64,000 nucleotides of DNA from Klebsiella michiganensis (GTDB lineage Bacteria; Pseudomonadota; Gammaproteobacteria; Enterobacterales; Enterobacteriaceae). Location: assembly GCA_000963575.1 (NCBI GenBank), contig CP011077.1, forward strand, positions 310,001 through 374,000. Reading direction: 5' to 3'. The position numbers and the translations under genes were made by a program. Positions 1 through 8,654 of this stretch are shown piece by piece; position 1 is the stretch's first letter; every line of letters begins with the position of its first letter. The notes under the pieces are model-generated. The model made no database searches. It was not told where the DNA came from and saw nothing but the letters and a program-made list of their open reading frames with translations.

Positions 1-474
1 CAGCACGTCAATCAGGTGTTTACCGGCGTGGGCACCAGCCGCGCGCTGCTTGGCCAAAGCGATAGCGTAGTTAACGGCCTGGTCTCACCGACCGGTACCG
101 TTGGGATGGTAAAAATCTCCACCGGCCCGTTAAGTTCCGGCGTGCAGGATGGCATCGTGCCGGTCGAAACCGCGATTGCGCTGCTGAAGGATATGGGCGG
201 CAGCTCAATCAAATATTTCCCGATGGGCGGGCTGGACTGCCGCGAAGAGTACCAGGCTGTAGCGGAAGCATGCGCGAAGCATGACTTCTGGCTGGAGCCG
301 ACCGGCGGCATCGATCTCGAAAACTACGAGGAGATCCTGAAGATTGCGCTGGATGCTGGCGTCAGCAAAGTGATCCCACATATTTACAGCTCAATTATCG
401 ACAAGGCCAGCGGGAATACTCGCCCGGCGGATGTTGCCACGCTGTTGGCGATGACGAAGAAGCTGGTGAGATAA
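1..474 (+). CDS. KDGP aldolase family protein, 3' part (5' end outside window)
   Basis: The reading frame is open from base 1 without a start codon, so the gene begins upstream of the window; about 157 C-terminal residues are visible. The sequence matches the family of 2-dehydro-3-deoxy-phosphogluconate-type (KDGP) aldolases represented by DgaF of the Salmonella glucosaminate pathway (DUF1341 family). Typical stretches are FTGVGTSRALLGQ, GTVGMVKISTGP and YFPMGGLD. Enzymes of this family split a 2-keto-3-deoxy-6-phospho sugar acid into pyruvate and glyceraldehyde 3-phosphate in the cytoplasm. The next genes are an exported lactonase and a PTS-type regulator, which fits a locus for uptake and breakdown of a sugar acid or amino-sugar acid. 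The substrate cannot be told from this fragment. Confidence 0.8.
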   Translation, partial: QHVNQVFTGVGTSRALLGQSDSVVNGLVSPTGTVGMVKISTGPLSSGVQDGIVPVETAIALLKDMGGSSIKYFPMGGLDCREEYQAVAEACAKHDFWLEPTGGIDLENYEEILKIALDAGVSKVIPHIYSSIIDKASGNTRPADVATLLAMTKKLVR

Positions 475-485
475 AGCACCCGCTG

Positions 486-552
486 TTTCCCTCTCTTCCC
501 TGTAGGGAGAGGGGGAAAAGAAAGAGCCCCTCTCCTTTTTAGGGCGAGGGGG
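486..552. repeat. Two tandem inverted repeats between aldolase and lactonase genes
   Basis: Two GC-rich hairpins follow each other: TTTCCCTCTC (486-495) pairs with the GAGAGGGGGAAA-type arm at 507-518, and CCCCTC (527-532) pairs with GAGGGG near 546-551. This 'ccctctccc...gggagaggg' style of intergenic repeat recurs at 3719-3765 and, in variant form, at 21302-21329. It probably acts as a transcript-end stem-loop and belongs to the scattered palindromes common between enterobacterial genes. Confidence 0.55.
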
Positions 553-554
553 AC

Positions 555-575
555 GATGAGGGTATAATCCTCATC
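555..575. promoter_or_regulatory. Inverted repeat spanning a TATAAT box upstream of the lactonase gene
   Basis: GATGAGG (555-561) and CCTCATC (569-575) form a perfect 7-base inverted repeat around a TATAAT sequence (563-568), 24 bases before the lactonase start codon. It could be a -10 box under an operator, or simply a small hairpin. No convincing -35 box lies 17 bases upstream, so this is tentative. Confidence 0.35.
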
Positions 576-598
576 AACCACACTTTGAGGACAAACGC

Positions 599-1750
599 AT
601 GTCTGCACGCACTCTGCTTGTTGCTTCATTTGCCTTACTCGCCGCCGGCAACAGCGCGGCACAAAGTCACTACGCCTGGGTCGGTACCTACAACCCGAAC
701 GGCGAAGGGCTTTACCGCTTCCAGGTTGACGCCAAAACCGGCGCGCTTAGCGAGAAAACGCTGGTCAGTTCGCTACCGAACGCCGCGCAGCTTACCGCAT
801 CGCCGGACGGGAAGACGCTGTACGTGGCCAGCGAAGCCGAGAAAGGCGTGGTGGCGGCATTGCGTGTGGGCGATGACGGGAGTGTGACCGAGCTGAACCA
901 GGTCTCTTCCGGGGGCGCTGGCCCGGTCTATTTGTCCCTGACGCCGCAGGGCAAGCACCTGCTGGTGGCTAACTATGTGAGCGGTTCAATCGCCGTGCTG
1001 CCGGTTAACCCCGACGGCAGTCTGCAGGAAGCCAGCGATAAGCATCAGGACAGCGGCGAGCCGGGAGCGGCAAAACCTGAAGCCGCGGTAGAAGGCAGCT
1101 TCGCCGCCAGCGATCATAACGGTCCGCATGCCCATATGATCGCCGGCGATCCGAGCGGCAAGTTTGTCTTCTCCACCGATCTTGGCCTGGATAGGATCTA
1201 CCAGTATCGCTTTGATCAAAACAAAGGCGTGCTGGAGCCGAACGATCCGCCGTTTATCGCCGCCTCCTCAAAAGGCGCGGGGCCACGCCACTTTGTCTTT
1301 GCCGCAGACGGCGCGAGCCTGTGGTTGATTAACGAAGAAGCTTCTACGCTTACCCACTACAAGCTCGACCGTGAGAAAGGCACGCTGACGGAAGGGAAGA
1401 CAGTCTCTTCGCTGCCAAAAGGCTATAAGGGCACTAGCTTTGCGGCGGGCCTGGTGCTGAGCCACGACGGTAAGCAACTTTATGTGGCCAATCGCCTGCA
1501 TAACAGCATTGCACATTTCAGCGTGGGCGCTGACGGCGAGCTTACGCATCAGGACGATATCTGGACGCGAGGCGACTATCCACGCGGCCTGACGCTGGAC
1601 AGTACCGGCAGACACCTTTATGCCCTGAACCAGCGCAGCGACAATATCACTCGCTTCAGCGTGGCTCCTGGCAGCGGTAAATTAACCTTTATCGAGGATT
1701 ATACGGCGGTGGGAAGCCCGTCCCAGATGGTCTTCACCCCGTTTAAGTAA
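599..1750 (+). CDS. Exported beta-propeller lactonase-family protein (YbhE/Pgl-like)
   Basis: This 383-residue protein belongs to the seven-bladed beta-propeller lactonase family (PF10282) that includes 6-phosphogluconolactonase YbhE. Repeated blade motifs such as SPDGKTLYVA, PQGKHLLVANY, HDGKQLYVANR and STGRHLYALNQ are visible along the chain. Unlike the cytoplasmic Pgl, it starts with an apparent signal peptide (SARTLLVASFALLAAGNSAAQ), so it should act in the periplasm, probably opening a sugar lactone before uptake. The start codon is preceded by a GAGGA ribosome site. It lies between a KDGP aldolase gene and a PTS-type regulator gene on the same strand, which supports a shared sugar-acid pathway. 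The true substrate is unknown. Confidence 0.8.
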   Translation: MSARTLLVASFALLAAGNSAAQSHYAWVGTYNPNGEGLYRFQVDAKTGALSEKTLVSSLPNAAQLTASPDGKTLYVASEAEKGVVAALRVGDDGSVTELNQVSSGGAGPVYLSLTPQGKHLLVANYVSGSIAVLPVNPDGSLQEASDKHQDSGEPGAAKPEAAVEGSFAASDHNGPHAHMIAGDPSGKFVFSTDLGLDRIYQYRFDQNKGVLEPNDPPFIAASSKGAGPRHFVFAADGASLWLINEEASTLTHYKLDREKGTLTEGKTVSSLPKGYKGTSFAAGLVLSHDGKQLYVANRLHNSIAHFSVGADGELTHQDDIWTRGDYPRGLTLDSTGRHLYALNQRSDNITRFSVAPGSGKLTFIEDYTAVGSPSQMVFTPFK

Positions 1751-1757
1751 AGCAGGA

Positions 1758-1777
1758 CGGGGCGTTTTAGCGCCCCG
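1758..1777 (+). terminator. Stem-loop after the lactonase gene
   Basis: CGGGGCG (1758-1764) pairs with CGCCCCG (1771-1777) across a TTTTAG loop. No U-tract follows, so this is a stabilising or attenuating hairpin rather than a textbook terminator. It sits 20 bases before the GTG start of the PTS regulator. Confidence 0.5.
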
Positions 1778-1796
1778 ATAACCAAAGGAAACGGTA

Positions 1797-3707
1797 GTGA
1801 GATTCCCCAATCAACGGCTGGCTCAGCTTTTTGAGATGCTGCAAAACGAAACGCTGCCCCAGGATGAACTGGCGCGGCGTTTGTCCGTTTCTACTCGTAC
1901 GGTTCGGGCCGATATCACGGCGCTAAATGCGCTGATGTCAGGTTTCGGGGCTCAGTTTACGCTTACCCGCGGCGCGGGCTACCAGTTGAATATTGAGGAT
2001 GCCGATCGTTACGGCGAGCTGGTTCAGCACCGTCCGCGCCAGCTTCGTATCCCGCGTACTTCGCCAGAGCGTGTGCATTACCTGGTGGTGCGTTTCTTGA
2101 CGGCGGCATTTTCACTGAAGCTGGAAGATTTAGCCGAAGAGTGGTTTGTCAGCCGGGCCACGCTGCAAAGCGATATGGCCGAAGTGCGAGAGTGGTTTAA
2201 CCGCTATCACCTGACCATTGAGACGCGCCCGCGTCACGGCATGAAGCTGTTCGGCAGCGAAACGGCTATCCGCACCTGCCTGACTGACCTGCTGTGGCAG
2301 CTAACCTTAGAGGACAGCGAAAACCCGCTGCTCACGGAAGAAGTGCTGAACGCGGGTGTACCAGAGCAGCTTGTGGGCTTACTGCATGACTGCTTTACCC
2401 GCTGTCACATTCGCCTCACCGATGAGGGCGAGCAGTTTATCCGTCTTTATTGTTCGGTGGCGGTTCGCCGCATCAGCGAGGGCTATCCACTGCCGGAATT
2501 CACGGCGGATAACGTTGATGCCCAGGTGAAAGAGGCGGCCAGACAGATTGCCGCTCTCCTTCAGCAACTGGCGGGCAAGCCGCTTTCAGAGGCCGAAGAG
2601 CAATGGCTGCAGGTGCATATCGCTTCGCGGCAGGTGCAGGAGGTTGCGCCGAGCGCGATTAGCGCCGACGATGATGAGGCGCTGGTCAACTACATCCTGC
2701 GCTACATCAATACCCACTATAACTACAACCTGCTTGGCGACGAGCAGCTGCACGCCGACCTGCTCACCCACATCAAGACGATGATCACCCGGGTACGCTA
2801 TCAGATAAACATTCCGAATCCTTTGCTGGCCAATATTAAGCAGCATTACCCACTGGCTTATGACATGACGCTGGCGGCAGTCTCAAGCTGGGGGAAATAT
2901 ACCCCGTACGCCATCAGTGAAAATGAAATCGGTTTTCTGGTGCTGCACATCGGCGTGGGTCTGGAACGCCATTACAACATCGGCTACCAGCGCCATCCTC
3001 GCGTGCTGCTGGTTTGCGACACCGGGAATTCGACGGTGCGTATGCTGCAGGCCATGCTGTTACGTAAATATCCGCAGGTGGAAGTGACCAACATTATCTC
3101 CCTGCGCGACTACGAACAGCTCGAAACAGTGGACGAGGACTTCGTGATTAGCACGGCGCGTATCAGCGAGAAAGAAAAGCCGGTTGTAGTGATGGCGCCG
3201 TTCCCGACGGACTATCAGCTCGAACAGCTTGGCAAGCTGGTGCTGGTGGACAGGACTCGGCCTTACATGCTGGAAAAATTCTTTGATGCCGGCCATTTCC
3301 GCATTATCGACCAGCCAATGACTCAGCAGCAGCTGTTCCTGACGCTCTGCGAGCAACTGGAACGGGAAGGCGTGGTGGCTTCAGATTTTCACCCGTCGGT
3401 GGTAGAGCGTGAAGCCATTGTCAGCACCATGCTTGGCGAAGGCATTGCGCTGCCGCACTCGCTGGGCCTGCTGGCGAAAAAAACGGTGGTTTACACCGTG
3501 CTGGCTCCGCATGGTATCAGCTGGGGTGATGAGACGGCGTATGTCATCTTCTTGCTCGCGATTAGCAAAAGCGAATACGAAGAGGCGATGGCGATTTACG
3601 ACCTGTTTGTGACGTTCCTGCGCGAGCGGGCGATGGTCCGGCTGCGTGAAAGCAAGGATTTTGACAGTTTTAAAGCGGTGGCGATGGAGTGCCTGAGTAA
3701 GCTGTAA
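1797..3707 (+). CDS. BglG/MtlR-type PTS-controlled transcriptional regulator (HTH, PRD, EIIB, EIIA)
   Basis: This 636-residue protein has the layout of PTS-controlled activators or antiterminators. An N-terminal winged-helix region (LARRLSVSTRTVRADI, about residues 20-45) is followed by a second HTH-like segment, two PRD domains in the middle (histidines in the HIKTMITRVRY and VLHIGVGLERH regions), an EIIB-like domain and a C-terminal fructose/mannitol-type EIIA domain. The EIIB phosphocysteine is Cys407 in VLLVCDTGNST, and the EIIA histidine is His554 in IALPHS, so both phosphorylation sites are intact. The GTG start is chosen because AAAGGAA lies just upstream. It probably switches on the flanking sugar-acid locus when its PTS substrate is present. 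The closest named relative is not clear. Confidence 0.85.
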   Translation: MRFPNQRLAQLFEMLQNETLPQDELARRLSVSTRTVRADITALNALMSGFGAQFTLTRGAGYQLNIEDADRYGELVQHRPRQLRIPRTSPERVHYLVVRFLTAAFSLKLEDLAEEWFVSRATLQSDMAEVREWFNRYHLTIETRPRHGMKLFGSETAIRTCLTDLLWQLTLEDSENPLLTEEVLNAGVPEQLVGLLHDCFTRCHIRLTDEGEQFIRLYCSVAVRRISEGYPLPEFTADNVDAQVKEAARQIAALLQQLAGKPLSEAEEQWLQVHIASRQVQEVAPSAISADDDEALVNYILRYINTHYNYNLLGDEQLHADLLTHIKTMITRVRYQINIPNPLLANIKQHYPLAYDMTLAAVSSWGKYTPYAISENEIGFLVLHIGVGLERHYNIGYQRHPRVLLVCDTGNSTVRMLQAMLLRKYPQVEVTNIISLRDYEQLETVDEDFVISTARISEKEKPVVVMAPFPTDYQLEQLGKLVLVDRTRPYMLEKFFDAGHFRIIDQPMTQQQLFLTLCEQLEREGVVASDFHPSVVEREAIVSTMLGEGIALPHSLGLLAKKTVVYTVLAPHGISWGDETAYVIFLLAISKSEYEEAMAIYDLFVTFLRERAMVRLRESKDFDSFKAVAMECLSKL

Positions 3708-3718
3708 ATGTAGTTGAC

Positions 3719-3765
3719 TCTCACCCAGGCCCTCCCCCTGATGGGGAGAGGGTAGGGTGAAGGGC
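3719..3765. repeat. GC-rich intergenic palindrome between convergent genes
   Basis: Nested inverted repeats (CTCTCACCC...GGGTGA and CCCTCCCC...GGGGAGAGGG) fill the short gap between the regulator gene and dolP, which converge here. The element is of the same type as the one at 486-552 and likely works as a bidirectional transcript end. Confidence 0.55.
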
Positions 3766-3767
3766 CG

Positions 3768-4343
3768 TTATTTCAGAATGGTGAACGCGGTGGTTACGTG
3801 CTTCACGCCGCTAACTCGGCTGGCAATATCCGCTGCGGCTTTACCTTCACGTTCGGTCACCAGGCCGAGCAGGAACACTTCGCCATTCTCGGTGGTGACT
3901 TTCACGTTCGATGATTTCACCTGGTCGCTGGTGAGCAACTGAGAGCGAACTTTTGTGGTGATCCACGTATCGCTCGACGCTACACCCAGGCCGACCGGAG
4001 CCATAATTCGAATCTCGTTATAGACTTCGGTTGCGCCGTCTACGCCCAGCGCAATCTGCTTAGCACGGGAAGCGAGGTCCGGGTTAGGGGACTGGCCAGC
4101 CAGCAGGACTTTGCCCTGGTAAGCTGTCACGTTTATACGTGCTTCTTTCTTGATCTGCTCATCCTTGTTGAGCGCACTGTTCACGCGTAATTCAAGCGTG
4201 CCGTCATCAACCTGAGTCCCGACTGTACGTGGGTCGGTCGCGGTTTTTGTCGCCACGGCGGCGCTTCCCACAACAACGGCACCGACGCAGCCCTGCAGCA
4301 ACAGCGCGGAAATAAGAACTGCGAGTGGCGTAATGGCCTTCAT
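3768..4343 (-). CDS. dolP: Outer-membrane lipoprotein DolP (YraP), two BON domains
   Basis: This 191-residue product is nearly identical in layout to E. coli DolP: a lipoprotein signal peptide ending in the lipobox LLLQGC, then two BON domains (about residues 45-115 and 125-190) with the typical INVTAYQGKVLLAGQ and NVKVTTENGEVFLLGLV strands. DolP is an outer-membrane lipoprotein that binds anionic phospholipid, supports envelope integrity and influences septal cell-wall amidase activation and the BAM complex. The start was set at the methionine matching the E. coli N-terminus; a second ATG six bases upstream (4349) has a slightly better-spaced AAGGAG site and would add MN. The gene follows diaA on the same strand and ends the lpoA-yraN-diaA-dolP group. 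Confidence 0.96.
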   Translation of the reverse strand: MKAITPLAVLISALLLQGCVGAVVVGSAAVATKTATDPRTVGTQVDDGTLELRVNSALNKDEQIKKEARINVTAYQGKVLLAGQSPNPDLASRAKQIALGVDGATEVYNEIRIMAPVGLGVASSDTWITTKVRSQLLTSDQVKSSNVKVTTENGEVFLLGLVTEREGKAAADIASRVSGVKHVTTAFTILK

Positions 4344-4375
4344 GTTCATTCCTTCTCCTTTCTCAAAATTAGCTA

Positions 4376-4966
4376 TTAGCCATCCTGGTGGGGAAATAGC
4401 GTATTGTCGATCAGATCGCATAAACAGTTCACCGTCAGCATATGCATCTCCTGGATGCGGGCGCTGCGATGAGAAGGGATTCGGATTTCAACATCCTGTG
4501 GCCCCAACAGTCCTGCCAGTTCGCCGCCGTCATAGCCCGTCAGCGCGACGATGGTCATGTCGCGGGTGACAGCGGCCTCAACCGCTTTGACAATATCACG
4601 GCTATTACCTCGGGTGGAAATTGCCAGCAAAACGTCCCCAGCGTGGCCCAGCGCACGAACCTGCTTGGCATAAACTTCTTCATGCAGACGGTCGTTAGCG
4701 ATCGCGGTTAAGACCACATTATCTGCATTAAGTGCAATGGCCGGTAAACTAGGGCGTTCCGTTTCAAAACGATTGATCATGCTGGCAGCAAAATGCTGTG
4801 CGTTGGCGGCGGAGGTGCCATTGCCACAACAGAGGATTTTGTTGCCGTTCAGCAAAGACTGAACCAGCGTCATCGCGGCACGGGAGATGGCATCCGGCAG
4901 GGCTTCCGCTGCGGCAATCTGAGTTTGAATACTTTCCGTGAAGCAGACTTTGATTCTTTCGAGCAC
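4376..4966 (-). CDS. diaA: DnaA initiator-associating protein DiaA
   Basis: This 196-residue SIS-domain protein aligns end to end with E. coli DiaA, with the phosphosugar-like loop GNGTSAANAQHF near residues 48-60. DiaA forms a tetramer that binds several DnaA molecules at oriC and helps initiation start on time. The start codon is GTG, giving MLERIKVCFTES, which corresponds to MQERIKACFTES in E. coli. The gene sits between yraN and dolP as in E. coli. Confidence 0.97.
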   Translation of the reverse strand: MLERIKVCFTESIQTQIAAAEALPDAISRAAMTLVQSLLNGNKILCCGNGTSAANAQHFAASMINRFETERPSLPAIALNADNVVLTAIANDRLHEEVYAKQVRALGHAGDVLLAISTRGNSRDIVKAVEAAVTRDMTIVALTGYDGGELAGLLGPQDVEIRIPSHRSARIQEMHMLTVNCLCDLIDNTLFPHQDG

Positions 4967-4987
4967 GTTGATTCTACCTGGAGTTTT

Positions 4988-5383
4988 TTAGATATCGGCG
5001 GCAAACGCGTTGGTCAGCCACGCTATTTCATTGCCGGTGAAAGCTAACACATCGAACCGGCAATCTACAGTATCAAAACTTTTACCTTTGCCGCTAAGCC
5101 AAACCTGGGCGGCATGCAACAGGCGCAACTGCTTGCTGCGCGTCACACTGGCGGCGGCTCCGCCAAACTTATCGTTCCGCCGGAAACGCACTTCTACGAA
5201 GACGACAACCTGCTGCTGTTGCATTATGAGGTCGATTTCGCCGCCGCGAACATGGACGTTCGCGGCCACGAAGCGCAGTCCCTGGCGCTCAAGATAGCGA
5301 CGCGCCTGCTGTTCATAGCGCGCGCCGCGTTGCCTGCGGCTCAGGATACCGGAACGATCTGGCCCTGACTGAACTGCAGCCAA
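4988..5383 (-). CDS. yraN: UPF0102 nuclease-fold protein YraN
   Basis: This 131-residue protein has the length and signature of E. coli YraN. The conserved core RGGEIDLI...VVFVEVRFR (about residues 46-70) is the restriction-endonuclease-like fold of UPF0102, and the ASVTRSKQLRLL segment follows. The exact role is unknown. The start at 5383 is a TTG codon, chosen for length agreement with E. coli. The reading frame overlaps the 3' end of lpoA by 43 bases, consistent with translational coupling. Confidence 0.93.
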   Translation of the reverse strand: MAAVQSGPDRSGILSRRQRGARYEQQARRYLERQGLRFVAANVHVRGGEIDLIMQQQQVVVFVEVRFRRNDKFGGAAASVTRSKQLRLLHAAQVWLSGKGKSFDTVDCRFDVLAFTGNEIAWLTNAFAADI

Positions 5384-7434
5384 TTTAACTTCCTGTTAAT
5401 GACGCAGTCCTGGCTGGCGGTCAACTGCCCGGTGTTGCCGTTGACCTGGTAGCCCGGCACCTGGCGTATCTGCGAGAAGTGGCTTGCCAGCGTCCAGGCG
5501 TCAACGCCCATGGCATAAAGGCGTGCCAGCGAGTAGTCATTGTTGACGCGGCTTAACGCCTGCTGCATCAGCTGCGGATTGCCGCCGGAAAGCATCGGGA
5601 TTTCACTAAACTGCAACCCTTCCATTTCCAGGCGATAGTCCGGGCCGTTCACGCCCTGCGAGCTGCGCGAGCTGGCATACAGCTGGGCGCCGCTGCGGCT
5701 GCCGGTACGCATCGCAATCATCGGTTTGATCAGCGCCACTTCTTCAGACGTTGCGATGATGTAGACCGCATCGACGTTGCCGCTGCTGCCTGCGGTAATT
5801 TGTGCATCAGTAGGCGCTGCGGGAATGGTCAGCCCGCCAATGGTCACGCCCGGAGGCGTATTGGACGGGGTGCTGACCGGGGTACCGGTCAGGGCGATGC
5901 CGGAACCGCTGTTAATCCCGCGCTTCAGGTCGCTCACTGAGCCAAATTTCTGCTGCAGTACCAGACCGCCGCCAAGCTTCTGCCATTCGGTGGCAAAGGC
6001 TTTCGCTACGCGGTCACCCAGGGCGTTAGCCGGGATCAGCATCAGCGGATTACGATGGCTTTGTTGCCAGATGTGGTCCGCGGCGTCGCGGGCTTCATCT
6101 TCTGGAGAAAGTGCGAAATAGCAGATGTTAGGGCGGCTTTGCACGTTTTCAGGCTGGTTAAGCGCCAGAATATTTAACGGGCTGTTGGTGCTGGCCAACT
6201 GGTCAACATTGTTTTTTAGCAGCGGGCCAACGACCAGCGTGGCACCGTCCTGCTCGGCCTGAGCCAGAACCTGAGAGAGCGGCTGGCTGCTGGTGTCGTA
6301 GATTTTAATTTCCGCTGTCGGGTTCGCGGCAGCGGATGGCGCAGTTTGCACGTCTGACTGGGCTGCAGGCGCTGCGGTTTGTGTTGTTGCGGCCTGTGCC
6401 TTCTGGTCCGTCAGGTCGCTGACCGATGCGCTTGCCGGGCTCACTGCCGCATTAGGATCTGCGGGTGCCTGGGACTCTTGGGGCTGAGGCTGTTCTTGAG
6501 GTGGAGCAGCCTGTTGTTGTGCATTAGGATCTACGGGCTGAGCCGCAGGCTGAACGGCGGCAACCGGCGCGACGCCGTTGTTTTTCGCCGCTTCAAACCC
6601 TTGCTCAATAGCGCGGCCAAACACCGCTGCCTGGCCGTTGAGCGGCAGCAGAAGGGCGATTTTACCGGTTGAGGCGGGTTTGAAGTTTTGAACATTCACC
6701 AACTGAGTCGGCAGCGTTTTTGCACCAGGATTATTCGGGTAGCGCTTTTGCCAGTCCTGAATCCCGGCTTTCAACATGTTAGGATCGTTACGGTTGTCGC
6801 TCCAGACGTGCTGCAGATCCAGCCATCCCTGCAGGGTATTTTCGTCGGCGTTAATCACCAGGCTGTTCATTTGCTCCGGGGAAAACTGCGACAGAACCTG
6901 CCAGGTACCATCAATGTTTTTCTGATGGGCATCGCCTTTCAGCAGCGGTTCCTGAGCAATGTATGCGCGCAGCAGCGCTAAAGACGGGCGTCCCTGAGAA
7001 GCGTCAATCACAGCCTGGTAATAACGGCTCTGTTGGCCCTTGTCGAGTGCGCTCGGGTCAATCTTTTCCAGCAGGGCGGATGCGGCGCTGAAATCTTTCT
7101 GCGCAATCTTCACTTCCGGCACCAGCAGTTGCTGTTCACGAGCTTGAGCATCGTTGAGCTGCTGCGGCAGTTGGTTATACAACGCCACGGCCTGCTGAGG
7201 TTTGCCTTCCTTTAGCAGGGAACGAATGGCGAGTAATTGCCAGTTGGTCTTGCTATCATCTGCACTTTGCTGCATTTGCTGCAGATAGTAAGCGGACCCG
7301 GCGGTGGTGTCGCCCTGCAGCAGCGTGGCGGACTGATCCGGCGCCTGCGTTGAGCAGCCGGCAAACATGAGTGCCGCGAGCAACACAGGCAGGCAGCGCC
7401 CGGCTTTTGAACGATTCAAGGTTGAGGGTAGCAT
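5341..7434 (-). CDS. lpoA: Penicillin-binding protein activator LpoA
   Basis: LpoA is the outer-membrane lipoprotein that reaches through the periplasm to activate peptidoglycan synthase PBP1A. The 697-residue product starts MLPSTLNRSKAGRCL, matching MVPSTFSRLKAARCL of E. coli, and has a lipobox at LMFAGC. An N-terminal TPR-like domain is followed by a linker rich in Ala, Gln and Pro (about residues 300-390), then a C-terminal periplasmic-binding-fold domain. The start was moved in from 7461 to match the family. It is transcribed divergently from rsmI, which begins about 60 bases away, as in E. coli. Confidence 0.96.
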   Translation of the reverse strand: MLPSTLNRSKAGRCLPVLLAALMFAGCSTQAPDQSATLLQGDTTAGSAYYLQQMQQSADDSKTNWQLLAIRSLLKEGKPQQAVALYNQLPQQLNDAQAREQQLLVPEVKIAQKDFSAASALLEKIDPSALDKGQQSRYYQAVIDASQGRPSLALLRAYIAQEPLLKGDAHQKNIDGTWQVLSQFSPEQMNSLVINADENTLQGWLDLQHVWSDNRNDPNMLKAGIQDWQKRYPNNPGAKTLPTQLVNVQNFKPASTGKIALLLPLNGQAAVFGRAIEQGFEAAKNNGVAPVAAVQPAAQPVDPNAQQQAAPPQEQPQPQESQAPADPNAAVSPASASVSDLTDQKAQAATTQTAAPAAQSDVQTAPSAAANPTAEIKIYDTSSQPLSQVLAQAEQDGATLVVGPLLKNNVDQLASTNSPLNILALNQPENVQSRPNICYFALSPEDEARDAADHIWQQSHRNPLMLIPANALGDRVAKAFATEWQKLGGGLVLQQKFGSVSDLKRGINSGSGIALTGTPVSTPSNTPPGVTIGGLTIPAAPTDAQITAGSSGNVDAVYIIATSEEVALIKPMIAMRTGSRSGAQLYASSRSSQGVNGPDYRLEMEGLQFSEIPMLSGGNPQLMQQALSRVNNDYSLARLYAMGVDAWTLASHFSQIRQVPGYQVNGNTGQLTASQDCVINRKLNWLQFSQGQIVPVS

Positions 7435-7495
7435 TCTGTATCCAGTGGTTTTATTTCCCAATGTACAATATTAAATCGGCAATACGGATGAAACA

Positions 7496-8362
7496 ATGAA
7501 ACAACACGAAACGGCGGCGATTTCAGCCAGTACGCTCTACATCGTCCCGACGCCTATCGGCAACCTCGGGGATATCACCCAGCGGGCCCTCTCTGTGTTG
7601 CAAAGCGTTGATCTGATTGCCGCAGAAGATACCCGTCATACCGGACTTTTGCTGCAGCATTTTGCGATTAATGCGCGACTCTTCGCACTTCACGATCACA
7701 ATGAGCAACAAAAAGCTGAAACGCTACTGGCGAAGCTGCAGGAAGGCCAAAGCATTGCGCTGGTGTCCGACGCCGGTACGCCGCTGATAAACGACCCGGG
7801 TTACCACCTTGTACGTACCTGCCGAGAAGCGGGTATTCGCGTTGTGCCGTTGCCTGGCCCATGCGCGGCCATTGCTGCGCTCAGCGCCGCCGGTCTGCCG
7901 TCTGACCGTTTTTGCTATGAAGGTTTTCTGCCTGCAAAATCAAAAGGCCGTCGCGATGCGCTGAAAGCGATTGAGCAGGAGCCGAGAACGCTGATTTTCT
8001 ATGAATCCACCCACCGCCTGCTCGATAGCCTCGACGATATCTGCACGGTGCTGGGTGAATCCCGCTACGTGGTGCTGGCGCGCGAGCTGACCAAAACCTG
8101 GGAGTCGATTCACGGGGCGCCCGTTGGCGAACTACTGGCATGGGTGAAAGAAGATGAAAATCGCCGTAAAGGCGAAATGGTACTGATTGTTGAGGGCTTT
8201 AAGGCCCAGAGTGACGATGAGCTACCCGCTGAGGCGCTGCGTACGCTGGCGCTGCTGCAGGCCGAATTGCCGCTGAAAAAGGCCGCTGCTCTGGCCGCTG
8301 AAATTCACGGCGTGAAAAAGAATGCCTTATATAAATATGCGTTAGAAAACGGCGAGAAGTAG
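7496..8362 (+). CDS. rsmI: 16S rRNA 2'-O-methyltransferase RsmI (C1402)
   Basis: RsmI methylates the ribose of cytidine 1402 in the decoding centre of 16S rRNA, using S-adenosylmethionine. The 288-residue sequence is almost the same as E. coli RsmI along its whole length: the tetrapyrrole-methylase motif YIVPTPIGNLGD near the start, LVSDAGTPLINDPG (about residues 84-97), PGPCAAIAALSAAGLPSDRF and a conserved KKNALYKYALE tail. It is divergent from lpoA. Confidence 0.97.
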   Translation: MKQHETAAISASTLYIVPTPIGNLGDITQRALSVLQSVDLIAAEDTRHTGLLLQHFAINARLFALHDHNEQQKAETLLAKLQEGQSIALVSDAGTPLINDPGYHLVRTCREAGIRVVPLPGPCAAIAALSAAGLPSDRFCYEGFLPAKSKGRRDALKAIEQEPRTLIFYESTHRLLDSLDDICTVLGESRYVVLARELTKTWESIHGAPVGELLAWVKEDENRRKGEMVLIVEGFKAQSDDELPAEALRTLALLQAELPLKKAAALAAEIHGVKKNALYKYALENGEK

Positions 8363-8654
8363 TTTTCTCGAGCCGGCCTCTGGTTTTCACACCGCAACGC
8401 GGTTAGCGTTTAAAAAACGAACTCCCTGGTGTTAATTTATGCATGACTGAATGACTTTAAGGGAGTCAAAGTTTATGCCGGTATTGATACCAGGAGATTC
8501 GAACATGGTCGTGATGCCTTTTTCCTACAGCACGTCGGCGGGGAAACGTTCTTTCGAGGGAATTGAAGCGCTGACGTTTGCCGGTCGGCATTTCCTTATC
8601 ATTTTTGACAGGTTGACCCCAAGGGCTGCAATCATTTAGGCCGAGTCAGAAGTG
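8363..8654. other. Non-coding or decayed stretch after rsmI
   Basis: No intact gene is visible. One frame around 8470-8560 reads KVYAGIDTRRFEHG...FFLQHVGGETFFRGN before a stop, which looks like part of an eroded protein rather than random sequence. It may belong to the broken gene that follows. Confidence 0.4.

Noticed and set aside
486..552. Clustered palindromes as a possible CRISPR array
   Set aside because: Only two dissimilar hairpins, no regular spacers and no cas genes in the window.
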